Assembly: GCA_963847945.1 (NCBI GenBank)
Contig: CAWKBX010000015.1
Location: forward strand, 620,001-684,000
Source: JANMJD01 sp963847945
GTDB taxonomy: Bacteria > Actinomycetota > Acidimicrobiia > Acidimicrobiales > Ilumatobacteraceae
DNA length: 64,000 bases
Direction of reading: 5' to 3'
The notes under the pieces were generated by a model. The model was not told the origin of the DNA. It saw only the letters and a program-made list of their open reading frames with translations, and ran no database searches. Below are positions 53,203-61,969 of this stretch, one piece after another. The stretch's first letter is position 1; each line of letters begins with the position of its first letter. A program made the position numbers and the translations under genes.

Positions 53203-54399
53203 ATGGCAGATGTGCCGGCTCCGCCTACGCGCCTGGAAAGTGGTGCCGCCCTGCACCGCCGCGTTCCGTGGCCGGTGGTCAGAGGCACGTTCAAAGTCAT
53301 GGTGGCACTGTTCGTCATCTACTTCTTCGTGCTTCCCCAGATTCCCGGAACGCGTGCGGCGATCGAGAACCTGCGCGACATCAATCCAGTGTTGGTCGTG
53401 GTCGGTTTCGCCCTCGAGGGCGCCGCGCTCGTCGCGTACTCGGTGCTCACTCACGCGGCTCTGCCGCGGCGGGTCATCTCGCTGGCCCGGCTATTCCGTA
53501 TCCAACTGTCCACGAAGGCGGTGTCATCGATCGTTCCGGCGGGCAGCGCAGCCGGAAATGCCCTCGGCTACCGGCTATTGACGCTGGCGGGAGTGCAGGG
53601 CACCGACGCCGGCTTCGCCCTGGCGACCGTCGGCCTGGGCTCGGCGGTTGTCCTCAACCTGCTCTTCCTCATTGCCTTGCTCATCTCCATCCCGATCCGC
53701 GGGGTCAACCCGTTCTACGGGCTGGCGGCGATGGTCGGGGTGACGTTGATCGGGCTGGCCGCCGCACTGGTAGTCGGTCTACTGCGGGGCCAAGCTCGAG
53801 CCGAACGCATTGTGCGAGCCATCGCCGGCCGGTTGAAGTTCAGCCCCGACAAGGCCGTCGAGATCATCCGCCACGTGGCCAGCCGGGTCCGCGAGCTACT
53901 CCACGATCGCCGACTGCTGACCAAGGTCATCTCATGGGCCGTCGCCAACTGGCTGCTCGACGCCGCCGCGCTGTGGGTCTTCCTGCGCTCGCTGGGCGAT
54001 ACCGCGCCCCTCGACGGGCTGCTTGTCGCCTTCTGCCTCGCCAACCTGCTGGCCGTCATTCCGGTCCTCCCCGGTGGTCTCGGCATCATCGAAGGCGTGC
54101 TCATCCCGACGCTGGTCGGCTTCAGCATCACCAAGAACACCGCAACCCTCGGCGTCATCATTTACCGCATCTCGCAATACTGGGTGCCGATGTTGTCGGG
54201 TGGCATCTCGTACCTCTCCTTGACGATCGGGCCATGGTCGATCGACCGGCGCGACTCGCTCAAACCCCTTCGCGACGTCGCCGGCGACGCCGCCAAAGAC
54301 GACACGAACGGCATCGATTGGGCCCAGGAGTACGGCCGACGCCGGCCGGTCGATAGCTCCGTTGCCGGCGACCCACTCGGTCCCCGCGCCGACCGGTGA
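53203..54399 (+). CDS. LPG synthase-like integral membrane protein (UPF0104 / LPG_synthase_TM)
   Basis: 398 residues with seven or eight membrane helices (for example VMVALFVIYFFVLPQIPG near 32-49). The family mark KAVSSIVPAGSAAGNALGYRLL near 105-126 and the block VIPVLPGGLGIIEGVLIPTL near 285-305 are those of the flippase-like domain of lysyl-phosphatidylglycerol synthases. The soluble aminoacyl-transferase domain is absent, so it is probably a lipid or polyprenyl flippase-like protein. ATG 53203 after GGGGGATGG. Its stop overlaps the start of the M24 peptidase by 4 bp (GTGA), so both are co-translated. Confidence 0.88.
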   Translation: MADVPAPPTRLESGAALHRRVPWPVVRGTFKVMVALFVIYFFVLPQIPGTRAAIENLRDINPVLVVVGFALEGAALVAYSVLTHAALPRRVISLARLFRIQLSTKAVSSIVPAGSAAGNALGYRLLTLAGVQGTDAGFALATVGLGSAVVLNLLFLIALLISIPIRGVNPFYGLAAMVGVTLIGLAAALVVGLLRGQARAERIVRAIAGRLKFSPDKAVEIIRHVASRVRELLHDRRLLTKVISWAVANWLLDAAALWVFLRSLGDTAPLDGLLVAFCLANLLAVIPVLPGGLGIIEGVLIPTLVGFSITKNTATLGVIIYRISQYWVPMLSGGISYLSLTIGPWSIDRRDSLKPLRDVAGDAAKDDTNGIDWAQEYGRRRPVDSSVAGDPLGPRADR

Positions 54400-55490
54400 G
54401 CTCGCTTCCCCGCCTCGATCGAAGCGCCCGGCTCGGTCGCCTGCGAGCGGCGTTCGAGGATGCCGAGGTCGATGCCCTGTTGATCACCGACCTCGCCAAC
54501 ATCCGCTATCTCACCGGCTTCACCGGCTCGGCGGCGATCGTCGTGGTCGGCCGCGACGACGTGATGTTCTTGACCGACGGTCGTTACCGGTTCATGGCCA
54601 CCGACCAACTCGCCGACGCCGGAGTCGCCACAGACCTGGTCGTCGAGCAACCTGCGGCACAAATGGAGGCGCTGGCCCGCCGGTGTCGTGGGGCTCGGGT
54701 CGGGTTCGAGGCGGCCAGCGTGACGGTGGCCCGCCGCCAGGGGCTCGAAGCATCGATCGGGACCAGCCTCAGCCCGACCACGGGCATGGTCGAGCGGCTC
54801 CGGCGACGCAAGGACGACGGCGAGGTCGCCCGCATCCGACAGGCCGCGGCGATCGCCGCCGACGTGTTGGCGCAGGTCTTGGCCACGATCACCTCGACCA
54901 CCACGGAGTTGGAGATCGCCGTGGCGATGGAGGCCCAGATGCGCCTGACCGGGGCCGAGGGGCCGGCATTCGACACGATCGTCGCCGCCGGGCCGAATGG
55001 GGCGAACGCCCATGCCGAACCCGGCCGGGTCGCCGTCGGCCAACGGCCGGTCGTGGTCGACTTCGGGGCGACGATCGACGGGTATCGGTCAGACACGACC
55101 CGCACGGTCGCCACCGGGCCGGTGGGGGCCGAGGTCGCCGAGGCGTGGGCCGCGGTCTACGCCGCCCAACAAGCCGGCGTCGCCCTGCTCGCGGTCGGCC
55201 GCCCGACCCACGAGGTCGACCATGCCTGCCGCCGGGTGCTGGCCGATGCCAACCTCGACGAGTACTTCACCACCGGCACCGGGCACGGGGTCGGCCTCGT
55301 CATCCACGAAGACCCGTTCATCCGCCGCGTCGAAGGCCCCGAAGTCCTGGAAGTCGGCGATGTCGTCACCGTCGAACCCGGCGTCTACTTGCGCGGCAAG
55401 TTCGGCATCCGCATCGAGGACTTCTACCTGATCACGACGACGGGCGCCGACCGACTGAGCCCCGCTGTGCTGACCCCCCTGACGGCCTGA
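54396..55490 (+). CDS. M24 family aminopeptidase P (Xaa-Pro dipeptidase-like)
   Basis: 364 residues. The N-terminal creatinase-like domain holds LLITDLANIRYLTGFTGS near 29-46. The C-terminal pita-bread domain carries the five metal ligands: D and D in VVDFGATIDGYRSDTTRTV, H in GTGHGVGLVIHEDPFI, E in TVEPGVYL and E in IRIEDFYLIT. All are present. It cleaves N-terminal X-Pro bonds. GTG 54396 overlaps the LPG-like gene (GTGA). Stand-alone amino-peptidase P genes in actinobacteria often lie next to translation factor efp; here the infA gene is 1.2 kb away instead. Confidence 0.92.
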   Translation: MSSLPRLDRSARLGRLRAAFEDAEVDALLITDLANIRYLTGFTGSAAIVVVGRDDVMFLTDGRYRFMATDQLADAGVATDLVVEQPAAQMEALARRCRGARVGFEAASVTVARRQGLEASIGTSLSPTTGMVERLRRRKDDGEVARIRQAAAIAADVLAQVLATITSTTTELEIAVAMEAQMRLTGAEGPAFDTIVAAGPNGANAHAEPGRVAVGQRPVVVDFGATIDGYRSDTTRTVATGPVGAEVAEAWAAVYAAQQAGVALLAVGRPTHEVDHACRRVLADANLDEYFTTGTGHGVGLVIHEDPFIRRVEGPEVLEVGDVVTVEPGVYLRGKFGIRIEDFYLITTTGADRLSPAVLTPLTA

Positions 55491-55500
55491 CGCCTGACGG

Positions 55501-56655
55501 TCAGCGAACCGTGCGGAAGAAAGCCCGGACATCATCGATCAACCGGGCCGGTTCCTCCATTGCGGCGAAATGCCCACCCGACGGCATCTCGGTCCAGTGG
55601 GTGAGGTTGCAGCGGTTGGCGACCCACGCCCTCGGGAACCGCATGATCTCCTTGGGGAACAGCGCCACCCCGGTCGGCACTTCCCATCGGCCGGGTACCG
55701 TGCTGCTGCGACCCAGCGAGGCGGTCTCGTAGTACAGCCGCGTCGACGACGAGATCGTGCCGGTCACCCAGTAGATCATGATGTTGGTGAGCAGTTGGTC
55801 CTTGGTGAACTTGCTCTCGACGTCACCGTTGCAGTCGCTCCACGTACGGAACTTCTCGACGATCCAGCCCGCCAACCCGGCCGGCGAGTCGTTGAGGCCG
55901 TATCCGAGGGTCTGCGGCTTGGTCCGTTGAATCGCCTGGTAGCCGGCCTCGCGTTCTTGGAAGGCGGCCGCGTCGGCCAGCCCTGCCAGCTCAGCGGCAC
56001 TCAACCCGGCGTGCGGATTGTCGCGGTCGGGAGGGGCGGCGCTCATCATGTTGACGTGGATACCGGCCACATCCGCGGCATCGTTGGCCGCCAGGTTCAT
56101 CGTCGTGATCGCCCCCCAGTCGCCGCCCTGCGCGCCGTAGCGGTCGTAACCGAGGCGCGCCATCAGCTCGGCCACCGCGGCCGCGACCCGCACGACGTGC
56201 CAGCCGGGCTGATGGGTCGGACCGGAAAAGCCGTAACCGGGAATCGATGGGCAGACCACGTGGAACGCGTCGGCCGGGTCACCTCCATGCGAACGAGGGT
56301 CGCGCAGCGGATCGATCAGTTCGAGGAACTCGGCGACCGAGCCCGGCCAGCCATGGGTCATGACCAGGGGAAATGCATCGGGTTCCGGAGACCGTGCGTG
56401 GATCGCGTGGACGCGCTCGCCGTCGATCTCAGTGACCACCTGCGGCCACGAGTTCAACCGGCGTTCGGCCACCCGCCAGTCGAAGGTGGTTCGCCAGTAC
56501 TCGCACAACTCCTGCAGGTAGCCCAGCTCGGTGCCGTAGCCCCAGGCGCCGTCGGGCGAGGGAGACGGCCACCGGGTACGGGCCAAACGATCGTGCAGGT
56601 CGGTGATCACGTCGTCGGCGATGTCGACGACAAATGACTCAAGCGCTTCACTCAT
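55501..56655 (-). CDS. epoxide hydrolase (EHN-type alpha/beta hydrolase)
   Basis: 384 residues. The N-terminal EHN region (about 1-105, VVDIADDVITDLHDRLARTRWP) is followed by the alpha/beta hydrolase core. The oxyanion motif is HGWPGS near 102-107, the nucleophile aspartate sits in GAQGGDWGAITTMN near 185-198, and the cap has conserved tyrosines. The terminal catalytic histidine is SGGHFAAMEEP near 360-372, with the late acid less clear. It would open epoxides to diols, a common step in degradation of terpenes, cholesterol or aromatic compounds. ATG 56655. Convergent with the M24 gene 10 bp away. Confidence 0.92.
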   Translation of the reverse strand: MSEALESFVVDIADDVITDLHDRLARTRWPSPSPDGAWGYGTELGYLQELCEYWRTTFDWRVAERRLNSWPQVVTEIDGERVHAIHARSPEPDAFPLVMTHGWPGSVAEFLELIDPLRDPRSHGGDPADAFHVVCPSIPGYGFSGPTHQPGWHVVRVAAAVAELMARLGYDRYGAQGGDWGAITTMNLAANDAADVAGIHVNMMSAAPPDRDNPHAGLSAAELAGLADAAAFQEREAGYQAIQRTKPQTLGYGLNDSPAGLAGWIVEKFRTWSDCNGDVESKFTKDQLLTNIMIYWVTGTISSSTRLYYETASLGRSSTVPGRWEVPTGVALFPKEIMRFPRAWVANRCNLTHWTEMPSGGHFAAMEEPARLIDDVRAFFRTVR

Positions 56656-56685
56656 CCGGCCGTTTTACTCGACCGGGGAACCCGC

Positions 56686-56910
56686 CTACTTGTAGCGGTA
56701 GGTGATGCGGGCCCGGGCGAGGTCGTACGGCGACAACTCGACCTGCACGCGGTCACCCGGCAACACGCGGATGCGGTTTTTGCGCATCCGGCCGCTCAGG
56801 TGGCCAAGAACTTCGTGTCCGTTGTCGAGCTTGATGCGGAAGTGTCCGCCCTTGAGGGCCTCGACCGCTTCGCCTTCGAAGACGATGGCGTCTTCCTTCT
56901 GTTGTGACAA
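56686..56910 (-). CDS. infA: translation initiation factor IF-1
   Basis: 74-residue OB-fold protein that binds the ribosomal A-site during initiation. The family sequence is complete: EDAIVFEGEAVEALKGGHF, then RIKLDNGHEVLGHLSGRMRK, RIRVLPGDRVQVELSPYD, and the end RARITYRYK. The start is TTG 56910, chosen for the AAGGAG site upstream and because the protein then begins SQQKED, as in homologues. It stands apart from the ribosomal protein operon that usually includes infA, with CaiB-type and epoxide hydrolase genes as neighbours. Confidence 0.96.
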   Translation of the reverse strand: MSQQKEDAIVFEGEAVEALKGGHFRIKLDNGHEVLGHLSGRMRKNRIRVLPGDRVQVELSPYDLARARITYRYK

Positions 56911-56987
56911 GTGTGCGACTCCTTGAGAGTGCGAGTTGTAAGAGTGTCGTTGAGCAGCACCAAAGCGCGGCCAATACGCCCGACACC

Positions 56988-58440
56988 CTACCGGGCAAGA
57001 CGCGTCTGGCCGGTTTCCGGTGAGAGTCGGTTGTGAATCGACGACGGCGAAACCCCGATGCGGCACACCGTGGTTACGGTGCGATGGCTCGGAAGGAGCA
57101 CACGATGATCGAAGCCCACGGGTTGATCAAGCAGTACGGCGAGAAGACGGCGGCCGCGACGGTCCTCAAACGGCACGCGACGCGTAAGCACACGACCGTT
57201 GTCTGCCCCAATCGTCGGGGCAGACCCCTCGGGTTGTCGGGCTCGGGGCCGGGCCACCGGCCCGGTCCAGGCCGCTCCCCCGGCCGGGTCGACATCTCGG
57301 CCGGTCATCCACGCCGCGACGCCGGCCAGCGGGATGTCGAGCAGCCACCGGCGGTCACTGGCGAGCGCGGCGGTGGCCGCCGCGGCCGCGACGACGCCGG
57401 CCACCGGGTCGGCGATCGCGTCGGCACAGAACCGCGGCTCGCCGTCCTCCCACGCCACCAGTCCCCCGGCGACCGCCGCATCGTCGCCGAACCCGACACG
57501 ATCGCGGCCCGGGCCGGTGCGACCGTAGGCGGTGATCGACGCCCACACCTGCGGTCCGCCGTCATCGACGAGGTGCCTTGCGTCGATACCGAGCTGTTCC
57601 AAGGCCCACGGGCGCGACCCTTCGATGACGACATCGGCGGCCGTCAGCAGCTGGCGGAGCTGCTCAATACCGCGCGCCGTCCGAAAGTCGATCGCGACGC
57701 TGCGGTGGCCGGCGTGGAGCAGGTCGTAGAACCGCGCAGGACCGCGCCGGGCCCCGTCGGGACGGTGCACGCTCTCGACCTTGACGACCCTGGCCCCCTG
57801 GAGCCCAAGCAGATGGGCGCACAGCGGCCCGGCCCACAACGACGACAGGTCGACGACCAGTGGCTCCGACGACTGCTTCCGTGACGGGCCCCCAACCCCC
57901 GCCGACCAGGCGTGGATCGCCGGTTCGCGCTCGGGAGCACTCCCCCAGCCCGCTGATCGGCAATCCGAGGAGCCGTCCCTGCTCCAGCAACTCGGCCGCC
58001 GGCCGGTGGCCGACGGCCCGCTCGACGTCTCCCCACAGGTCGTCGTCGGGAGCGATCCCGAGCCATGCCGGAACCGCCTCCTGATCCTCAACCCGGGCCA
58101 GCGAGACGGCTATCCACGCGCCGTCGCCGGTTGGCATCAGGCGGCACCGACCGCCAACGCTCGTGCGGCCGTTGCGGTACATGCCCGTGATCGCGGCGCG
58201 CTCGGCGAGGAGGGCGCCGACATCGAGCCCCGGCAGATCGAGCCACGAGCCGACTTCGGCCAAGCGAGTGGCCAATCCGGGCGGGGCGAGGAGTGGCGGT
58301 CCATCGGCGCGACCCGTCAGCCACATCGCTCCCGACTCGGCCCACCGCGTCGCGTCGTTCCGGACGTGTTCGATGTTGGTCGCCTGGCGATCAGAAACGA
58401 ACGCGCCCAGCTCCGCTCCCATCACTCCAACCGCGTTCAC
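56988..58440 (-). CDS. CaiB/BaiF-type CoA transferase, one frameshift near 57885-57950
   Basis: Family III CoA transferase, about 480 residues after repair. It has two half-domains. The first frame, from GTG 58440, includes RNGRTSVGGRCRLMPTGDGAWIAVSLAR, then LLEQGRLLGLPISGLGE. The second frame has the classic SEPLVVDLSSLWAGPLCAHLL, GARVVKVESVHRPDGARRGP, FYDLLHAGHRSVAIDF and AADVVIEGSRPWALEQLG, with the catalytic aspartate position not assigned. The switch lies in G-rich sequence near 57885-57950. The natural C-terminus is probably near 57175 (IGADNGRVL). The frame from there to 56988 reads through the ABC remnant. Likely role: transfer of CoA between carboxylic acids in acyl-CoA catabolism; divergent from enoyl-CoA hydratase. 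Confidence 0.82.
57105..57158 (+). pseudogene. N-terminal remnant of an ABC transporter ATPase (DrrA-like)
   Basis: ATG 57105 with a perfect upstream GGAAGGAG starts MIEAHGLIKQYGEKTAA, which is the usual first strand and helix of daunorubicin-type ABC ATPases. The similarity ends at about 57158, before the Walker A, and continues as unrelated antisense of the CaiB gene. The gene body has been deleted. Confidence 0.75.
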
Positions 58441-58522
58441 CCGCCCAGCTTGCCTGCCCGCGGGCGCGGCGTAACGTACGGGCATCACCCTCCCACGTCT
58501 CTCCCTGCCCGAATTCACCTCG

Positions 58523-59527
58523 ATGACGCGGTCGTGGCACACGGTCGAAGAGCTGTCAGCCGCCCACGGCACCCCCGCCGTGATCGTCGACTACGAAGGC
58601 GACGGCGGCGGGCGCGCCCTGGGCAGTCGGCCATGCATCGTCATCGCCATCACCCCTCGGGCGGTCGTCGCTGGTCATCCATCTCCCACGGTCGCAGCTG
58701 GTCAGCCACCCGGCTGGGCCGATCTCGTCATCGCCGACGATGATCCGCGGCTGGAGACGCTGATCGCCACCGTCGAGCGGGCCCCGGTCGCATCGGTGGC
58801 CCTCGCCGTGCTGTTACGCGCCGGGGTGGCGGGCGAGGTCGATGACGGCTTGGCTGCCGAATCGGCCGTCTACTCCCTTCTCCAGGCCGGCCCGGAGTTC
58901 GCCGCCTGGCGTCGGACAACGCCGGCCGGAAAGTTGGTCGGAAAATTGGTCGGCACGCCGCCCGAAGAAGCGTCCAGCGTCGTATCGATCGAACGGGACG
59001 GCGACTCCCTGGCGATCAGCTTGAACCGACCCCATCGCCACAATGCATTCAACCCGGCGATCCGCGACGGTCTGACCGAGGCATTGCAACTGGCCCTCAG
59101 CGATCCGACGATCGACCACGTCTCGCTGCAGGGCGCGGGGCCGTCGTTCTGCTCGGGGGGCGACTTGGCGACGTTCGGATCGTTCGACGATCCGGCCTCC
59201 GCTCACGTCGTCCGGTTGACGCGCAGCCCGGCTCGACTGATGGCTCAGCTCGCCGAACGGCTCGGATCACGGTTCGAGGTTCGCCTGCACGGAGCCTGCA
59301 TGGGGGCCGGGATCGAACTCGCCGCGTTCGCCACGCGGGTGGTGGCTCACCGCGATGCCCATATCTCGCTGCCCGAAGTACCCCTCGGCCTCATCCCCGG
59401 AGCGGGCGGAACCGTCAGCATCCCGACCCGCATCGGCCGGCACCGCACCATGCTGCTCGCCCTCGGCGGTGGTATCGATTCGACCACGGCCCTCGGCTGG
59501 GGCCTGATCGACGCCATCAGCGGTTGA
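58523..59527 (+). CDS. enoyl-CoA hydratase/isomerase with N-terminal extension
   Basis: 334 residues. The crotonase core is at about 155-330: DSLAISLNRPHRHNAFNPAIRD, SLQGAGPSFCSGGDLATFGS (oxyanion-hole region), LHGACMGAGIELAAFATRVVA and ISLPEVPLGLIPGAGGTVSI. The two catalytic glutamates expected at LPEVPLG and near GAGIE are present, so hydration of enoyl-CoA is plausible. The 150-residue N-terminal part (AHGTPAVIVDYEGDGGG, SPTVAAGQPPGWADLVIA) is not crotonase-like and its role is unclear. ATG 58523. It is divergent from CaiB by 82 bp. The last bases are duplicated downstream (59518-59555). Confidence 0.85.
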   Translation: MTRSWHTVEELSAAHGTPAVIVDYEGDGGGRALGSRPCIVIAITPRAVVAGHPSPTVAAGQPPGWADLVIADDDPRLETLIATVERAPVASVALAVLLRAGVAGEVDDGLAAESAVYSLLQAGPEFAAWRRTTPAGKLVGKLVGTPPEEASSVVSIERDGDSLAISLNRPHRHNAFNPAIRDGLTEALQLALSDPTIDHVSLQGAGPSFCSGGDLATFGSFDDPASAHVVRLTRSPARLMAQLAERLGSRFEVRLHGACMGAGIELAAFATRVVAHRDAHISLPEVPLGLIPGAGGTVSIPTRIGRHRTMLLALGGGIDSTTALGWGLIDAISG

Positions 59528-59555
59528 AACCCTCGTCAGCGGTTGAAACCCTCGT
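59518..59555. repeat. 19-bp perfect tandem duplication at gene end
   Basis: CAGCGGTTGAAACCCTCGT occurs at 59518-59536 and again at 59537-59555. The first copy contains the stop codon of the enoyl-CoA hydratase gene; the second runs into the end of imuB. Confidence 0.95.
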
Positions 59556-61177
59556 CAGTTGTAGATCGCTTCGATCTGCCACTCACCTCGCTGGAGAACG
59601 GCGAGGTATGCGTCGCCTCGATCGGTGACCAGCTGGAATCGGGCCCGACGGCTCCCGCCGCCCGGGTCCCACCACCGTTCCTCAACCAGCCACGGCCCGG
59701 CCCAGCTGGTGAGCGGATGGCGACGGCCTTCGATCTCGATCACAGCGGGGACCCCGCTGATCATCCCTCGGCCATTCACCCGAACCGGCAGGCCGAGCGG
59801 GTCGGTCACCCCACACGGTCGGGGGTCGACGAGTACCGTGGCCGGCGAGGGCGCGGGGATTCGCCCCGGCCACGGCGGAGGTTTGGCGACCATCGCCCGC
59901 CGGGTGGGGTCATTGGCCACCCGGCCACCAACATCGGCAACGGCCGCGCTGACCAGGGCATATGCATCACCAGGATCCCGCCCACCCCGTTCTTCGACCA
60001 CCGTGACCGCATCGGGGCCGAGGAGGCCGACGAGCCGGGCCGTCGCTCGTGCCGCCCAGGCATCGGCCTCGGTCTGGCCACCCCAGAACCCCAGTTGCCG
60101 CCCGGCATCGGCGCGGGTTTCCACCGGGACCAGACGCAGCAACGTGACACCCCCGCTGAGCCCACCGGGTTGACGAATCCACCCGTCGAGCTGCCAGCGC
60201 ACCCGATCGACCATCATCGCCGGACTCAAGCCCTCGGGGCGATACCAGACCCGGTCGCTGCGTTCGTCGTATTCCGTCTCGGCCTCGACCGCCATCCGTA
60301 CGGCCACCAGACCGCGGCGCGAGAGCTCGTCGTGCAACTCATCGGCGAGTTGTTTGGCGACGAAAATCAGCGCCTGGAGCTGAGTCACCGGATCGTCGAA
60401 CGGCCGGGTCACCGTCAACTCGGGTGGAGGCTCGGCGGCTCCCGCCGGGCGGGGATCGGCTCCGGCAGCCAGCCGATGGGCGAACCCTCCGACGGTCCCG
60501 AACCGGGCCAGCACATCGCGGGCCGGTAGCCGGGCGAACTGCCCCACATCACCGACCCCCAGCCGGGTCAACAGATCGAGCAGGACGAGTGGGATATCGG
60601 CGACATCGTGCAGCGCTCGCAGGGGGAACCGGGCCACATAACGCGCCGTCGCCGGGGTTCCCGTTGGCACGATGATCGTTCGACCGACGGCCTCGGCGTG
60701 CCGGGCGGCCACCCCCGAGGCAAACCGCCCATCGGCGACCCCGAGCCCGAGACGCCCGACGAGTCGGGCCGCGCCGAGCCCTTCGCCAACCAAATCACGC
60801 ACCCGGTTGGCCACGGCTTCATCGCCGCCGAGATAACGCGACGGGCCGCGAGCGGCAAATGTCAGCAACCCCGGCTCGGTGACCTCCAAGCGAGGGACCA
60901 GGGTGCCCACCGAGCGGGCGACCGGTTCGAACCGGCGGGCGTCACGCTCGATGTCATGTTCGACGATGGTGATCGCCGGGCAACGCGCCTGGGCCTCGCG
61001 GCGGCGGATGCCGACGAGGACGCCGTCGCCGATCGCCGATGGCGAGGCCGCCACCACCCGGTGGGCGCGAACCACGGCGATCGGTTGATCGAGCGGGAGC
61101 CCGGTGGCGATCGCCGCCCAATGTGGACACCACACCGTGACCAGGCGATTCGCTGCCGGACGCGGGCGTGTAGCCAT
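59555..61177 (-). CDS. imuB: Y-family DNA polymerase-like mutasome protein
   Basis: 540 residues. ImuB is a DinB-like protein without polymerase activity that links ImuA' and DnaE2 to the clamp in SOS mutagenesis. The N-terminus RLVTVWCPHWAAIATGLP has Trp-Cys where active Y-family enzymes carry the catalytic Asp, as in ImuB. LVPRLEVTEPGLLTFAARGPSRYLGGDE, FPLRALHDVADIPLVLLDLLTRLG and LARFGTVGGF are family features. The C-terminus PRPCGVTDPLGLPVRVNGRG and WAGPWLVEERWWDPGG matches the OB-like end of ImuB. ATG 61177. It is 9 bp after imuA' in one operon. No dnaE2 lies next to it. Confidence 0.92.
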   Translation of the reverse strand: MATRPRPAANRLVTVWCPHWAAIATGLPLDQPIAVVRAHRVVAASPSAIGDGVLVGIRRREAQARCPAITIVEHDIERDARRFEPVARSVGTLVPRLEVTEPGLLTFAARGPSRYLGGDEAVANRVRDLVGEGLGAARLVGRLGLGVADGRFASGVAARHAEAVGRTIIVPTGTPATARYVARFPLRALHDVADIPLVLLDLLTRLGVGDVGQFARLPARDVLARFGTVGGFAHRLAAGADPRPAGAAEPPPELTVTRPFDDPVTQLQALIFVAKQLADELHDELSRRGLVAVRMAVEAETEYDERSDRVWYRPEGLSPAMMVDRVRWQLDGWIRQPGGLSGGVTLLRLVPVETRADAGRQLGFWGGQTEADAWAARATARLVGLLGPDAVTVVEERGGRDPGDAYALVSAAVADVGGRVANDPTRRAMVAKPPPWPGRIPAPSPATVLVDPRPCGVTDPLGLPVRVNGRGMISGVPAVIEIEGRRHPLTSWAGPWLVEERWWDPGGGSRRARFQLVTDRGDAYLAVLQRGEWQIEAIYN

Positions 61178-61186
61178 ATCGGAACC

Positions 61187-61906
61187 TCAGCCGGCTTGCC
61201 GCAGCGGGGTCACGTTGGAAACCGTAGCGGCGGTTCCCTGCGGCCCGGGAAGGAGCAATTCCACCCGGTGCGGGCGGGTGTTGCGCCGGCCGGAAACGCT
61301 GACCACCACTCGGCGGCCCACCAGCCGGCCATGGCCTTCGCCGACCCCTTCCCATGCCAGGGGGTGGGTGACCAGTCGCACTTCAGGCGACCATCCGGCC
61401 CCGAGATCGGCTTCGGCGTCGTTGGACAACCGGCGATCGTCGACGAAGACCAGCACCGCGCCTCGCGAGGCCACCCGGGCTTGGACGCGACGGACATCAC
61501 CGGGCATGAATCGCTTCGGAGGTCGGGCGACCACCAACTCGGCCCCTTCGGCGACGATGGCGACGATCTCGGCCCATTGCCGGTCGGGCGGAGCGGCAAC
61601 CAGAAACAGCCGGTCGAGAGCCAGACCGTATTCATCGGCCGCTCGCAACCCCAGGGAATCGAGCCCGACCATACCTACCCAGGCCCCATCATGAGACGCC
61701 TTGGCACAGAGCGCCAAGGTCAATGACATCGCCGCTGGGCCACCGACCGCCACCGTGCTCCCTCGACGCAGACCACCAAGCGGCAGCAGGCTCTCGAGTT
61801 CTTCGGACACCTCGATCAACCGCTCATGCGCCAACCCCACGGGGGCCGTCCGCTCGATCAATCCCGCGAGATCGATGGGAACCTGACTAGCCAAGGACGC
61901 CGCCAT
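61187..61906 (-). CDS. imuA': RecA-like mutasome protein
   Basis: 239 residues. Actinobacterial ImuA' resembles a truncated RecA core. The P-loop region is GLRRGSTVAVGGPAAMSLTLAL, where the usual GKT is degenerate, as in family members; WVGMVGLDSLGLRAADEYGLALDRLFLV and GRLVGRRVVVSVSGRRNTRPHRVELLL follow. ATG 61906. It forms an operon with imuB. A LexA box lies 14-30 bp upstream of the start, so it should be induced by DNA damage. Confidence 0.9.
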   Translation of the reverse strand: MAASLASQVPIDLAGLIERTAPVGLAHERLIEVSEELESLLPLGGLRRGSTVAVGGPAAMSLTLALCAKASHDGAWVGMVGLDSLGLRAADEYGLALDRLFLVAAPPDRQWAEIVAIVAEGAELVVARPPKRFMPGDVRRVQARVASRGAVLVFVDDRRLSNDAEADLGAGWSPEVRLVTHPLAWEGVGEGHGRLVGRRVVVSVSGRRNTRPHRVELLLPGPQGTAATVSNVTPLRQAG

Positions 61907-61920
61907 CCCGCCAGACTATA

Positions 61921-61936
61921 TCGAACACCTGTTCGC
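61921..61936. promoter_or_regulatory. LexA (SOS) box of the imuA'-imuB operon
   Basis: TCGAACACCTGTTCGC matches the actinobacterial/Bacillus-type SOS consensus TCGAAC-N4-GTTCGA in 15 of 16 positions (N counted as match) and is an inverted repeat. It is 14 bp upstream of the imuA' ATG. Confidence 0.85.
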
Positions 61937-61969
61937 AGTCCAGTGGAATGGGTGGGGCGAGGTCGCCGA

